DNA of 64,000 nucleotides from Chryseobacterium glaciei (GCF_001648155.1 NZ_CP015199.1:558001-622000), one strand, 5' to 3'. Shown: positions 1 through 9,153, counted from the first letter of the stretch. Numbers and translations: made by a program. Notes: generated by a model from the letters alone, not told the origin.

Positions 1-309
1 ATCAATAATATTAATCAAAATCGTAAAGTGTCTGCTGTATTTATATAAAAACATGGCGATCATACCTGCAAGAAAAATACTTAAAAGATATCTATAATCC
101 AACAGAGGAGCCGGTACCCCGTGTTGTAGCAAGATATCTCTTATTAGGCTACCGCCGGTACTTGTCACCATAGCAACAATGAAAACTCCCACAAAATCAT
201 ACCCTTTTTCAATAGCCTTAATCGATCCGGAAAAGGCAAACAAAAACACTGCAAAAAGATCGAAGAAAACAGGAAGTAAATAACTTCCATTCAAACTGAC
301 ATGTCCCAT
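1..309 (-). CDS. TRIC/UPF0126 family membrane channel, partial
   Basis: The first 103 residues read without a stop and run off the window edge. The sequence has hydrophobic segments at about residues 10-28, 38-55 and 80-95 and the motif TGGSLIRDILL, which matches the GGGxxRD signature of the UPF0126 (YicG/YadS) family. Members have seven membrane segments in two repeats and are related to trimeric intracellular cation (TRIC) channels; the physiological role in bacteria is unclear. Only the first repeat is present here. The ATG is preceded by a good promoter box. The family call rests on the motif and membrane pattern. Confidence 0.72.
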   Translation of the reverse strand, partial: MGHVSLNGSYLLPVFFDLFAVFLFAFSGSIKAIEKGYDFVGVFIVAMVTSTGGSLIRDILLQHGVPAPLLDYRYLLSIFLAGMIAMFLYKYSRHFTILINIID

Positions 310-335
310 ATTTAAAAATTGTATAATCTTAAAGC

Positions 336-343
336 CAAAGTTA
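336..343 (-). promoter_or_regulatory. Promoter box for the TRIC gene
   Basis: On the minus strand this reads TAACTTTG, a full match to the Bacteroidetes -7 box TAnnTTTG, about 27 bp before the start codon. I see no clear -33 box. The rest of the stretch from 344 to 560 is A+T-rich with no gene that I can support. Confidence 0.45.
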
Positions 344-560
344 TATTTTTATTATAACCAATTGGTATTTAATAATATAATCGTAAAACATATGTTTTTT
401 TGGAAAATAATTAATTAGAATAGTCTAATTGCAAAATTTAGTTACTTAAAATTATTTTTATGATTAAAATAACAACTCATCCTTTTTTCTTCTTTACTAT
501 GAAATTGATTATTTTTATTGATATTCCGCAACTTAGAATCTAATTTTACTTATTTTTAAT

Positions 561-1667
561 TTAAATCATTTCAGCAACAATTTCTCCAATTTTCGGAGCC
601 AGAGCAACGCCCATTCCGGAAAGCCGTACCGCGCAAAACTGTCTGTCGGAAAGCTGTTTTACAATCGGAGTTTTTTCAGAACCCATTGCCATAATTCCCG
701 ACCATCGCAGGGAAATTTTAAAATGATGATTGGGAAGAATAACTTCTTTGAGGAAATTTTCTAAATGATCTTGCAGAAATTCTGTCGTTTCAAAATCGGT
801 TGTTTCTTCGGTTTTAAAATCCTGATTTCTTCCGCCACCCAATAAAATTCTGTTTCCAAAATTTCTGAAATAATAAAATCCTTCATCGTAATGAAAAGTT
901 CCTTTTAATTTTAAATTTTCAATAGGTTCGGTTAATAAAATCTGTCCGCGAGCCGGAATAATATTTTCTTTTTCTAAAAATTTTGAACTGAAAGCATTTG
1001 TACAATGAATAATTTGATATGATTTAATTGATAAGTTTTCAGAAAGCTGAACTTCAATTTCATCAGGCTTTTCAATAATATTTTCAACTTCGGTTCCAAA
1101 AAGGAATTCAACTTTTAATTCCTGACATTTTTCTAAAAGTTTATGCAACAATTTCCCAGAATGCAAACTGCCTTCACATGGATTTTCAATTAAAAATTCA
1201 GATTTTCCCAATCCGAATTCTTTGATTTTTTGCTGTTGTAAAGAATATGTTTTTGCGATTCCTGTTATGGGTTTCAGTTTTTCATTAACCTCATCAATTT
1301 TCAGTAAAGGTTGATCGTTGTTAAGAATTTCATAACCTCCGCTTAATTCAAAATCAATTTCAGAATTTTTAAAATAGTGTTGAATTTTTTGAAGTCCGTC
1401 AAACCTCATCTTTACCAATTCCAACGTTTTTCCCCAACCCATTTTTTCAGAATCAGCTATGATTTCGGTTAAACTTCCAAAACATGCAAAACCGGCATTT
1501 CTTGTTGAAGCACCCAACGGAACAGAGTTTCTTTCGATAATTAAAATCGACTTTTCGGGATATTTTTCTTTAATGGAAATAGCAGTCCAAAGTCCTGTCA
1601 AACCACTTCCGACAATGATAATATCCCGTTTTCTGTAAAATGTTTCAAGCTCCCAAACGCTGTTCAT
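561..1667 (-). CDS. FAD-dependent oxidoreductase (DAO family)
   Basis: A 368-residue flavoenzyme of the D-amino-acid oxidase/glycine oxidase fold. The dinucleotide-binding motif VGSGLTG lies at about residues 19-25, followed by a second FAD contact (IIERNSVPLGASTRNAG) and, near the C-terminus, the LSGMGVALAPKIGE segment typical of DAO proteins. The substrate cannot be named; likely a secondary amine or amino acid. The reading frame is open further upstream, but that extension overlaps the next gene and is made of a short intergenic repeat (AATAAGTAATTGG), so I place the start at 1667. It lies downstream of the AAA ATPase in the same direction. Confidence 0.8.
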   Translation of the reverse strand: MNSVWELETFYRKRDIIIVGSGLTGLWTAISIKEKYPEKSILIIERNSVPLGASTRNAGFACFGSLTEIIADSEKMGWGKTLELVKMRFDGLQKIQHYFKNSEIDFELSGGYEILNNDQPLLKIDEVNEKLKPITGIAKTYSLQQQKIKEFGLGKSEFLIENPCEGSLHSGKLLHKLLEKCQELKVEFLFGTEVENIIEKPDEIEVQLSENLSIKSYQIIHCTNAFSSKFLEKENIIPARGQILLTEPIENLKLKGTFHYDEGFYYFRNFGNRILLGGGRNQDFKTEETTDFETTEFLQDHLENFLKEVILPNHHFKISLRWSGIMAMGSEKTPIVKQLSDRQFCAVRLSGMGVALAPKIGEIVAEMI

Positions 1668-1782
1668 GAATAATAAGTAATTGGTAATAAGTAATTTTGT
1701 GAATGGTTTATTTAGTGAATGGTCAATTTGCTTCGCTTGTGAATTTTTTATGCGTGAAAATATTTCACAATTGACCTTTTCA

Positions 1783-3138
1783 TCAGCCTTTACTTTTCTC
1801 GTCCTCGTTATGCTGAAAACCAATTTCTCTTCTTGGTTCTTCAACGATTCTATAAGATTCCAGCTCAACTCTTAAAGATTGAATTCTATATTGAAAATCG
1901 TCTGAATTATTGATAATTACATCACTTAAAAATCTTGCGATCTGCTCAAGATATTCTTCTGTAAGTTTTCCTTTGGCATCTCTTAAAGCGCCATTCAGAA
2001 GCGTTTCATCGATCTTTAAATTTTCATTTCGTGTTCTCTGATAAAGGTTTTTGATACGTTTTTTTAAGCTTTGCGTAAAATCGATCAACATTGTATTGCT
2101 GAAAACCTTCATTTTGGATGAAATATCCTGCCAGAAAGGAATTTTGTCAGCTTTGTTATTTTTAAGAATTTTATATAGTAAAGAATCCTGTTCAAGCCCT
2201 CTTGTCATCGCATACAGAATGATTTCCGAACGTTCCGAAGCATTGGGTGGAAAAACGGGAATCATCACATCAAATCTTCCCGGAGCCAAGATTTCTTCAT
2301 CAATTTCTGACACTGTATTGGCAGAACCTACCATCAAAATATCTTCTTTTTCGAACTTTCCAATGTGGTGAAGAATAATTTCCTGAGTTTCAAGGTTGCA
2401 GGAAGCGATGTCTGTTTCTGCTTTTCGTTCCATCATTATTTCGTCAAAATCTTCAAGGAAAAGTAAAACTTTATCTTCTTTCATCATTTCTAAAAGAAAA
2501 TCGTTGAAATTGGTCTTGTTTCCATCCACGAAAGAGGTTCCCAAGTAGTGTTTTTTAACTTCTTTGAATTGATAATTAATGATTTCGGCAATTTTATTAG
2601 CCCAGAAAATTTTCCCACTTCCGGGAGGGCCGTAAAGAATCATTCCGGCAGGTTTATTAATTCCCCAGTCTTTTATTTGTTGCGGATTTAAAAATGGTTC
2701 CAAAACACTTGAAATGTAAAAGAACAAATCTCTATATCCAATAAAATCTCTATGTTCAAGACTCGTTTTATGTCCAAAATAATTATAGACAAATTGATAG
2801 TTTCCACCTAATTTATTATCAATTCCATAACTTGAAATAGAGGATTTAAAGAAACCATTATCAAAAATATTCGGATTGGATTCCTTTATGGCTTGTTCTA
2901 CTTTTTGCTTTGATTTATTAATGGTTTCCGCGATTTGCTCGGAAGTTTTGTTTTCATCAAGATCTTTTTCATACTCTTTTAAAAAATCTAAATTTTCGCG
3001 GGCAAATTTTTCAAAATCCTTCTTCACTTCAAAATTGGTGCTGATGCACACTCCAAGCTCAAGATCAAAATCCTGTATAAATCGTTTTATAGCTTCTGCA
3101 GAAACGTTGAGCTCCTTTGCCAAATCAATTAACTTCAT
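1783..3138 (-). CDS. AAA family ATPase with altered Walker A
   Basis: A 451-residue AAA ATPase. The first 30 residues resemble the small helical N-domain of translation factor IF-2 (MKLIDLAKELNVS). Residues about 40-160 are helical linker, then comes the AAA core: GPPGSGKI at 170-177, Walker B LLFLEDFDE at about 226-234, sensor GSANT, and an arginine-finger-like APGRFD near 290. The residue after the Walker A lysine is Ile where Ser or Thr normally coordinates magnesium. The C-terminal lid region is present. It resembles single-copy flavobacterial ATPases of unknown function. Substrate unknown; possibly a remodelling factor. Confidence 0.75.
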   Translation of the reverse strand: MKLIDLAKELNVSAEAIKRFIQDFDLELGVCISTNFEVKKDFEKFARENLDFLKEYEKDLDENKTSEQIAETINKSKQKVEQAIKESNPNIFDNGFFKSSISSYGIDNKLGGNYQFVYNYFGHKTSLEHRDFIGYRDLFFYISSVLEPFLNPQQIKDWGINKPAGMILYGPPGSGKIFWANKIAEIINYQFKEVKKHYLGTSFVDGNKTNFNDFLLEMMKEDKVLLFLEDFDEIMMERKAETDIASCNLETQEIILHHIGKFEKEDILMVGSANTVSEIDEEILAPGRFDVMIPVFPPNASERSEIILYAMTRGLEQDSLLYKILKNNKADKIPFWQDISSKMKVFSNTMLIDFTQSLKKRIKNLYQRTRNENLKIDETLLNGALRDAKGKLTEEYLEQIARFLSDVIINNSDDFQYRIQSLRVELESYRIVEEPRREIGFQHNEDEKSKG

Positions 3139-3157
3139 AATTACCGATTAATTCTAT

Positions 3158-3165
3158 CAAATTTA
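3158..3165 (-). promoter_or_regulatory. Promoter box for the AAA ATPase gene
   Basis: Minus strand TAAATTTG, a full match to TAnnTTTG, 20 bp before the start codon. Farther out, 3195-3230 holds a direct repeat of GGCAGTAAGC. Confidence 0.42.
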
Positions 3166-3315
3166 GTATTTAAAATGTGAATGAGCAATACCTTATGGCA
3201 GTAAGCTATAAGCTTTAGGCAGTAAGCAGAAAAATTCACATTCATAAGTTATAATTTATAAATTTTTGTAACAATTTCTAATTTATATAGACTACTACTA
3301 TGTAAAACAAATTAC

Positions 3316-4224
3316 ATGGAAAAAATCTTATCAGTAAAGAATCTCACCAAAAAATTCAAAAGAGTTGTGGTAAACAATATATCTTTTGATGTTGAGAAAG
3401 GCAATGTTTATGGTCTTTTAGGGCCTAACGGAAGCGGAAAATCAACCACTTTTGGAATGTTGTTATCAACAATAAATCCTACAAGCGGCGATTGGTTTTG
3501 GTTTGGAAAAAAGGGAACTGATTCTGATACTCTGAAAAAAATAGGAGCAATTATCGAACAGCCTAACTTTTATCCTTATCTAAGCGCAGAAACCAACCTG
3601 AAAATTGTTGCCGAGATCAAAGGAACGCCTTATGAAAGAATTGATGAAGTCTTAAAAACCGTCAATCTTTATGAAAGGAAAAAAGACACTTTCAAAACGT
3701 TCTCATTGGGAATGAAACAGCGTCTGGCAATAGCTTCAGCGATTTTAAACAATCCTGAAGTTCTTATTTTAGACGAGCCTACCAACGGACTTGATCCTGA
3801 GGGAATCATCCAGATTAGAGATATCATCAATAATATTGCAAAACAGGGAATTACCATCATCATTGCAAGTCACCTTTTAGATGAAATTGAAAAAATATGC
3901 AGCCATGTTATTGTTTTAAAAGAAGGAAATGCCATCTATTCCGGAAGAGTAGATGAAATGACCAGTAATACAGGATATTTTGAACTTAAAGCAGATAATA
4001 ATCCTCAACTTTTAGGTGCATTGGAAGAACTTCAATGGTTTTCTTCTGTGAGAATAGACGGTGAAATTATTAAAGCTCAAATTCGTGATGATGCTTCAAT
4101 TTCCGCTTCAGCTTTAAATCAAAAACTGGCAGAAAAAGGTATTTTCTTATCTCATCTGAATAAGAAAAAATTATCTCTTGAAACTCAATTCCTTGAACTT
4201 GTAAAAAACACGAATCATGCTTAA
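3316..4224 (+). CDS. ABC transporter ATP-binding protein
   Basis: A 302-residue ABC ATPase of the CcmA/drug-export type. Walker A GPNGSGKST is at about 36-44, the signature SLGMKQR near 134, Walker B LILDEPTNGLDPEG near 155, and the switch histidine in ASHLLDE. A C-terminal extension of about 80 residues after the core is usual for this subfamily. The stop overlaps the start of the permease gene by 8 nt, so the two are translated together. The pair probably forms an exporter with two copies of each subunit; cargo unknown. Confidence 0.9.
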   Translation: MEKILSVKNLTKKFKRVVVNNISFDVEKGNVYGLLGPNGSGKSTTFGMLLSTINPTSGDWFWFGKKGTDSDTLKKIGAIIEQPNFYPYLSAETNLKIVAEIKGTPYERIDEVLKTVNLYERKKDTFKTFSLGMKQRLAIASAILNNPEVLILDEPTNGLDPEGIIQIRDIINNIAKQGITIIIASHLLDEIEKICSHVIVLKEGNAIYSGRVDEMTSNTGYFELKADNNPQLLGALEELQWFSSVRIDGEIIKAQIRDDASISASALNQKLAEKGIFLSHLNKKKLSLETQFLELVKNTNHA

Positions 4225-5062
4225 ACTATTAAAACTCGAATATTACAAAAACCTGAATTATAGACCATTCAAGGTTTTCACCATCCTTTATTTTGCTATT
4301 TTGGTAGCACTTCTTTTTATTGGACTCGTAGATTTGGATGTTTTTGGAGCTACTATTAATTTAAAACAGCAGGGAATTTATAATTTCCCGGAAATCTGGA
4401 ACTTTACCACTTGGATTGTTGCTTTATTAAAGATATTTCTAGGATTGATCATTGTTTTTTCAATCTCGCAGGAATTCAGCAACAGGATGTTTAAACAAAA
4501 TACGATTGACGGACTGAGCAGAAAAGAATTTATTGCTTCAAAACTATTAACGATTGCGGTTTTTACGATTGTTTCTACTCTTCTTGTATTTATCATCACT
4601 TTATTTTTAGGTCATACTTATTCAAAGAACACAGATTCTGAGATGGTTTTCAAGGAAATATTCTTTATTGGGAACTATTTTGTAAAGCTTTTTACTTTTT
4701 TCTGCTTCCTAATGTTTCTTTCTGTTTTACTGAGAAAATCGATGTTTGTCTTCCTTGGTTTCTTTGTCTATTGGATCTTTGAAGGAATATTAACGGCTGT
4801 AGAAATATTTCAAAAAGTTCGCGGTACGCAGGAATTAGAAAGAATGAAGATCATGAAAGATGATTTTTTCCTTACTCATCTTCTCCCGTTAGAAAGTATG
4901 TCGAGCCTTATTCCTAATCCGATGATGAGATTAGATATGGCTAAAATGATGGGATTAAAATACGAATTCACCTATCCTACAGAAAGTTTAATTGCCTGTA
5001 TCATTTGGTGTGTGATTTTCATATTCGGATCTTATTGGATCTTGAAAAAGAGAGATTGGTAA
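4217..5062 (+). CDS. ABC transporter permease
   Basis: A 281-residue membrane protein with about six hydrophobic segments (near residues 20-40, 65-85, 115-135, 155-170, 175-195 and 255-275), the layout of ABC-2 type permeases. The segment SNRMFKQNTIDGLSRKEF after the second helix is the usual conserved cytoplasmic loop of this family (N/R...G.sR...f). It overlaps the preceding ATPase gene and is followed by a terminator, so the operon has two genes. Confidence 0.85.
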   Translation: MLKLLKLEYYKNLNYRPFKVFTILYFAILVALLFIGLVDLDVFGATINLKQQGIYNFPEIWNFTTWIVALLKIFLGLIIVFSISQEFSNRMFKQNTIDGLSRKEFIASKLLTIAVFTIVSTLLVFIITLFLGHTYSKNTDSEMVFKEIFFIGNYFVKLFTFFCFLMFLSVLLRKSMFVFLGFFVYWIFEGILTAVEIFQKVRGTQELERMKIMKDDFFLTHLLPLESMSSLIPNPMMRLDMAKMMGLKYEFTYPTESLIACIIWCVIFIFGSYWILKKRDW

Positions 5063-5092
5063 GTCAATATAACTTTTACATTATAAAAAATT

Positions 5093-5123
5093 AAAGTGGT
5101 TCATGTTTTGAATCACTTTTTTG
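5093..5123 (+). terminator. Terminator after the ABC operon
   Basis: Arms AAAGTGGTTC and GAATCACTTT (one G-T pair) around a 7-nt loop, followed by a run of T. Confidence 0.75.
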
Positions 5124-5149
5124 TTTAATTTTAATTTTCTTTGAATCTA

Positions 5150-5824
5150 ATGATGAAAAACCTTTCCTTATTTTTTATAGCACCTTTTTTAATATTATCA
5201 TTAATTGCAATTACCTCATGTAATCAAAAAGTTGAAAATTTTGTTGAAAAAACAGCTTCAATTCTAAAACCAAAGCCTGTTACAAAGCCCACTTTTGACG
5301 TTAATAAAACTGATAAAAAAGGAGAAGAAGCTATTAAATTTTGTAAGAAAAATAAGTTTAATACAGAGTTTTGTATCTTAATTGATATGAGTTTACATTC
5401 AGGAATAAATCGGTTTTTTATTTATGATTTTAAACAAAAGAAAATTACACAGAAATATTTGGTTGGCCACGGATGCGGAAATAATATCTGGAGTTGGGAT
5501 CAATCAAAAGATAGCCCAGATTTCAGCAATGAAGATGGAAGCCATCTTTCAGCTTTAGGAAAGTATAAAATCGGAGAAAGAGGAAGAAGCGAATGGGGAA
5601 TTAATGTAAAATATTTAATGCACGGTTTAGAAGAAACAAATAATAATGCGCTAAAAAGAACCATCGTTTTTCACTCATGGGATAAAATGAGTAATGATGA
5701 AGTTTTCCCAAAAGGTTCACCCGAGGGTTGGGGTTGCCCGACAGTTTCTAATGATGCATTGAAAAAGATTGATCCTATATTGCAGAGTTCTGGCAAGCCT
5801 GTTTTGATGTGGATTTATAATTAA
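5150..5824 (+). CDS. Murein L,D-transpeptidase-like lipoprotein (YkuD_2 type)
   Basis: About 224 residues, beginning with a lipoprotein signal (hydrophobic stretch ending LIAITSC), so it is probably anchored facing the periplasm. The C-terminal half carries the pattern of the YkuD_2 transpeptidase family: a conserved HGLE, VFHSW, then GSPEGWGCPTVS, where the cysteine is the expected nucleophile. Such enzymes form peptidoglycan cross-links or attach proteins to the wall. An in-frame TTG lies 9 nt upstream, but tandem ATGs at 5150 and 5153 fit the signal peptide better. The frameshifted gene follows 4 nt after the stop and is probably co-transcribed. Confidence 0.8.
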   Translation: MMKNLSLFFIAPFLILSLIAITSCNQKVENFVEKTASILKPKPVTKPTFDVNKTDKKGEEAIKFCKKNKFNTEFCILIDMSLHSGINRFFIYDFKQKKITQKYLVGHGCGNNIWSWDQSKDSPDFSNEDGSHLSALGKYKIGERGRSEWGINVKYLMHGLEETNNNALKRTIVFHSWDKMSNDEVFPKGSPEGWGCPTVSNDALKKIDPILQSSGKPVLMWIYN

Positions 5825-5828
5825 AAAT

Positions 5829-6475
5829 ATGCGAAATAGTAAGAAAATATATTATTTTCCGGAATTGATAAGTGCCTTGTTGATTCCGATTTTGTTTTGG
5901 TATTATGCAAGTCAAAGAGTTTATCCACCCTATACTGTAATGGATTTAGGGCTTCCTGCAAAAATAAAAAAAAAGGAATGAAAAATTCAAATTCCTCCTT
6001 TGAATCTTTTAGAAATTGGAACTATAAAAAGATTATTGTAGAGCCTAATACTGCATTACAAAATCAACAATATTATGTTTCAGAATTAAAAAAACTGCAG
6101 GCAAAAAATGAGAAGGAAACAGGAATCGAATTTGTAATTGATGATAAAAATAATTATCAGGACTTCATAGCTTTAATGGATGCTATGAAATTGGCTGATC
6201 AAGAAAACTATGGAGTTGATGTAGAGAAAACCAATCATTTTTTCGCAATTCATGAGTATAAAGCCCCAAATAGCATTGAAAAAAAATATGATGGAATTAC
6301 AGGGTGTATCGTTTGGCAATATGAGAATAAAAAAGAATATATTAATTTTTTCAATATTGAAACACTTATAGACAATCTACCCAAGCAATCCTATTTTATC
6401 ATCTTCGGATTCTTATTATTTCTAAACATCTCCATGTTAAGCATTAAAGAAAGATTTCAATTAAATTTAAAATAA
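5829..6475 (+). pseudogene. Two-helix membrane protein, interrupted by a -1 frameshift
   Basis: Starting at ATG 5829, the frame encodes an N-terminal membrane helix (residues about 10-27) and stops at 5981. The frame one base back continues through a run of nine A (5966-5974) to 6475. Joined, they give about 215 residues: N-terminal helix, soluble domain, and a C-terminal helix near 185-205. The soluble part (GIEFVIDDKNNYQDFIALMDAMKLA) loosely resembles the periplasmic domain of ExbD/TolR. Neither half alone makes a sensible protein. The break could be a sequencing error, a real mutation, or slippage on the A-run. Function unknown. Confidence 0.6.
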
Positions 6476-6478
6476 AAA

Positions 6479-6500
6479 AAGGTTGCCTTTCGACAACCTT
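6479..6500. terminator. Bidirectional terminator
   Basis: Perfect 7-bp stem AAGGTTG/CAACCTT between two convergent genes, with an A-run on its left that serves the minus-strand msrAB transcript and T-rich sequence on its right. Confidence 0.7.
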
Positions 6501-6509
6501 CCTTTCAAA

Positions 6510-7637
6510 TTACTTTTTATCTAACAGAGAAAGATATTCTCCATACCCTTTTTTCTCCATTTCCCCTTTTGGAACAAACTTTAGAGAAGCACTGTTGATA
6601 CAGTAACGAAGTCCGCCTTTGTCTGCCGGACCGTCATTGAAAACGTGTCCCAAATGGGCATCTCCGGTTTTGCTTCGCACTTCTGTTCTATCCATTCCGG
6701 CTGATGTGTCTAATTTTTCGTCAATCAATTTTTTAGTAATTGGTTTTGAAAAACTTGGCCATCCACAACCTGATTCAAATTTATCCGTTGAAATAAATAA
6801 CGGTTCGCCAGTTGTGATATCTACATAAATACCTTCACGGGTTTCGTCCCAATATTCATTTTTGAAAGGCATTTCTGTACCGTTCTCCTGAGTCACTTTA
6901 TATTGTTCAGCCGTTAGTTTTTCTTTTAAGACTTTTTTATCCTCTTTTTGATATTTTGGTTTTGCATCTTTCTTTGGAAGAGGGTTTGCATTTTTTGCCA
7001 TTTCAAAAAGTCCCGGCTCGATATGACAATATCCTCCCGGATTTTTATCCAAATAATCTTGGTGATAATCTTCTGCTTTATAGAAGTTTTTAAGAGCAAT
7101 CGTTTCTACAACCAAAGGTTTGCTGTAATTTTTAGCTAATTTCTGAACTTCTTCTTTCACAATAGCCTCAGTATCTTTATCTGTTGAATAAATCCCTGTT
7201 CTGTATTGATCTCCTCTGTCATTTCCTTGTTTGTTTAGACTTGTAGGATCAATCGTTTTGAAATAAAGATCGATTAATAGTTTTAAATCAACTTGTTCAG
7301 GGTCATATTTCACTTTTACAGTTTCAGCAAAACCTGTTGTATGACTTACCACTTCTTCATAAGTAGGATTTTGAGTTTTTCCGTTAGCATAACCAACTTC
7401 CGTTCCTACTACTCCGCGAACCTGTTGAAAAAAATGTTCTGTTCCCCAAAAACATCCACCTGCAAAATAAACTTCTTTTAAATTTTTGTCGTTCATAACT
7501 GTCTCATTCTCTTTTTTAGTTTCTATTGGTTTCTTTTTTAAAGAATCTCCGCAACTTGTCGCAAATACTGCGATGCCCAGCACCATCCCGAGCAATACTA
7601 ATATGTTTCTCATTTTTATTTTTTTATTATTATTCAT
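6510..7637 (-). CDS. msrAB: Bifunctional peptide methionine sulfoxide reductase MsrA/MsrB, lipoprotein
   Basis: A 375-residue fusion that repairs both epimers of methionine sulfoxide, probably at the cell surface or in the periplasm, since it starts with a lipoprotein signal ([11 protein letters not shown]). MsrA is at about 50-205 with active site [10 protein letters not shown]. MsrB is at about 230-365 with [17 protein letters not shown] and the catalytic cysteine in RYCINSASL. The zinc-binding CxxC of many MsrB proteins is absent ([10 protein letters not shown]), as in PilB-type MsrB. The start overlaps the DUF417 stop as ATGA; ATG 7613 is an alternative start nearer the signal peptide. 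Confidence 0.93.
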   Translation of the reverse strand: MNNNKKIKMRNILVLLGMVLGIAVFATSCGDSLKKKPIETKKENETVMNDKNLKEVYFAGGCFWGTEHFFQQVRGVVGTEVGYANGKTQNPTYEEVVSHTTGFAETVKVKYDPEQVDLKLLIDLYFKTIDPTSLNKQGNDRGDQYRTGIYSTDKDTEAIVKEEVQKLAKNYSKPLVVETIALKNFYKAEDYHQDYLDKNPGGYCHIEPGLFEMAKNANPLPKKDAKPKYQKEDKKVLKEKLTAEQYKVTQENGTEMPFKNEYWDETREGIYVDITTGEPLFISTDKFESGCGWPSFSKPITKKLIDEKLDTSAGMDRTEVRSKTGDAHLGHVFNDGPADKGGLRYCINSASLKFVPKGEMEKKGYGEYLSLLDKK

Positions 7638-8083
7638 TTTTTGTCATTTTGAAGTATCATTAATCCAAATCCTAAAAACAGTAGGTCTTTTAATATAAAA
7701 AAGTCCGTTACGGGTATTCCGTCCACTACTTTCCAAATTCCGAGAGTTGTAAATAAATAACTCAGCGTTGTAAGGAAAGTTACGATCATTCCTATCGCGG
7801 CATACCTTCTTAAGTATGCAAATTTCGCACTAAATATGAGTAGTAATGCAATGATAATTTCTATCGCTCCGATAGCATTTGACACTGCCTGAACGCTCAT
7901 GATATCATATACGTAAAAAGTAAGGAAGTGGTTTTCTACAAGGCTTTTTATTCCGGCAGCTTCGGTGGGTGTAAATTTGAAAATTCCGATCCAGAGCAAA
8001 ATAAGAGCCGTACCGAAAAGCGAAATATAATAACCCGTTTTGTACGTTGGTAATTCTTTGTTGATTGATGTTGTTCCGTTCAT
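7634..8083 (-). CDS. DUF417/YkgB family membrane protein
   Basis: A 149-residue protein with four hydrophobic segments (about 17-37, 58-82, 93-113 and 122-143), consistent with the DUF417 (YkgB) group of DoxX-like proteins. Related E. coli proteins respond to reactive chlorine. It is translationally coupled to msrAB by a 4-nt overlap, which supports a shared oxidative-stress role. It has its own promoter box 80 nt downstream of the anti-sigma gene. Confidence 0.78.
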   Translation of the reverse strand: MNGTTSINKELPTYKTGYYISLFGTALILLWIGIFKFTPTEAAGIKSLVENHFLTFYVYDIMSVQAVSNAIGAIEIIIALLLIFSAKFAYLRRYAAIGMIVTFLTTLSYLFTTLGIWKVVDGIPVTDFFILKDLLFLGFGLMILQNDKK

Positions 8084-8117
8084 TTTTTAAGATTTTGAAT
8101 TAATACTTTGTTATTTT

Positions 8118-8125
8118 CAAAAGTA
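8118..8125 (-). promoter_or_regulatory. Promoter box for DUF417-msrAB
   Basis: Minus strand TACTTTTG matches TAnnTTTG and lies 35 bp before the DUF417 start, so this pair can be transcribed apart from the sigma factor operon. Confidence 0.42.
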
Positions 8126-8162
8126 TAGTCGGAACAATTTCAAAATCCTGACAAAATTTCTT

Positions 8163-8435
8163 TTAAATATCTAAATTTTTAACCATTTTATCTTTAAATG
8201 ATTGAATTTCAGAATCATTAATTTCAACTTTTTCTTCTCGAGAAAGTTTTCTTTTTAAAATATCATCTAAAATTTCCAACTTTTCTTTATAAGCTCGGCA
8301 CCATTTGCAGATCTTTAAGTGCATGGATAGTTTCCAATTCTCTTTTGGAGAAATGGAATTGGCGTTTCTTTTTTCCATCAGCAAAGTTGCTTCACTGCAT
8401 GGTAAAAATAAAATATGAATAATTTTTTTCAACAT
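8163..8435 (-). CDS. Small anti-sigma factor (zinc-finger type)
   Basis: A 90-residue protein with an LPCSEATLLMEKR start and HLKICKWC near residues 45-52, the HxxxCxxC pattern of zinc-binding anti-sigma domains. No membrane segment, so it is cytoplasmic and may sense redox state through its cysteines. The frame could extend upstream only through a TTG overlapping the sigma gene; ATG 8435 leaves an 11-nt gap and is preferred. It follows its likely target sigma factor directly. Confidence 0.68.
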   Translation of the reverse strand: MLKKIIHILFLPCSEATLLMEKRNANSISPKENWKLSMHLKICKWCRAYKEKLEILDDILKRKLSREEKVEINDSEIQSFKDKMVKNLDI

Positions 8436-8446
8436 ATTTTTACTCG

Positions 8447-9001
8447 TTACGATTTTGCAAACCAATTAAAATCCAGACATTCTCTCAGCTGCATTCTACT
8501 CCTTTGCAAGATCTTCCAAAGATTAGTCGTAGAAATATTTAATTCCTGACTTACTTCCGGTGCTTTCTTTTCTTGAAGATAATACATTTTCATGGGAATC
8601 TTCCATCTGGAGGGCAAATCTTCGAGACAATCTTCCAATGTTTTATTAAAATCATCATTATCCAGAAGTTCAGATTCTTTATTGGAAGCGTCCCAATCAT
8701 TCAGTACATCGTTATTTTTCCATGATCCTGTTTCATCAAAAAAATGATCAAGTCTTATTTCCGGTTCGGATTTATACTTTTTACGGTAAAAATCAGCAAC
8801 TTTATTATTGAGAATTGTATTCAACCAAGTTAAAGGTTTACTTTTCCCTTCAAAAGAATCATACGACGAAAAAGCAGCAATAAAAACCTCCTGAACAATA
8901 TCTTCCGCCTCTATCCTATCTGAAAGTACATAAACCGCTCTTTTCAGCAAAGGTTCGGAGTATTGTTCTATCCAGTTTTTCAGTGTTTCGTTTTTCGTCA
9001 T
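8447..9001 (-). CDS. RNA polymerase sigma-70 family factor (ECF-like)
   Basis: A 184-residue sigma factor with region 2 (AEDIVQEVFIAAFSSYDSF and LTWLNTILNNKVADFYRKK at about 32-76) and region 4 (LPSRWKIPMKMYYLQ, then the helix-turn-helix VSQELNISTTNLWKILQRSR at about 150-170). It pairs with the anti-sigma gene just downstream. The DUF417-msrAB genes that follow in the same direction suggest an oxidative-stress regulon; this is inferred from position only. Confidence 0.88.
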   Translation of the reverse strand: MTKNETLKNWIEQYSEPLLKRAVYVLSDRIEAEDIVQEVFIAAFSSYDSFEGKSKPLTWLNTILNNKVADFYRKKYKSEPEIRLDHFFDETGSWKNNDVLNDWDASNKESELLDNDDFNKTLEDCLEDLPSRWKIPMKMYYLQEKKAPEVSQELNISTTNLWKILQRSRMQLRECLDFNWFAKS

Positions 9002-9030
9002 TTTCTATTTAATATTAACCACGGATTACA

Positions 9031-9038
9031 CAAATTTA
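9031..9038 (-). promoter_or_regulatory. Promoter box for the sigma factor operon
   Basis: Minus strand TAAATTTG, a full match to TAnnTTTG, 30 bp before the start codon. Confidence 0.4.
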
Positions 9039-9153
9039 CACAGATGTTTGAGTGTAAAATCTGCAAGAGTTTTTATTTAATATTAAAACGAATATAGAAA
9101 GTTAAATTCTAAAGTGCAAAAAATTCATGATAATCATACTTTTATACATCAAG

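Noticed and set aside
1668..1868. N-terminal extension of the FAD oxidoreductase
   Set aside because: It overlaps the AAA gene and consists of a low-complexity repeat; the FAD-binding start fits ATG 1667.
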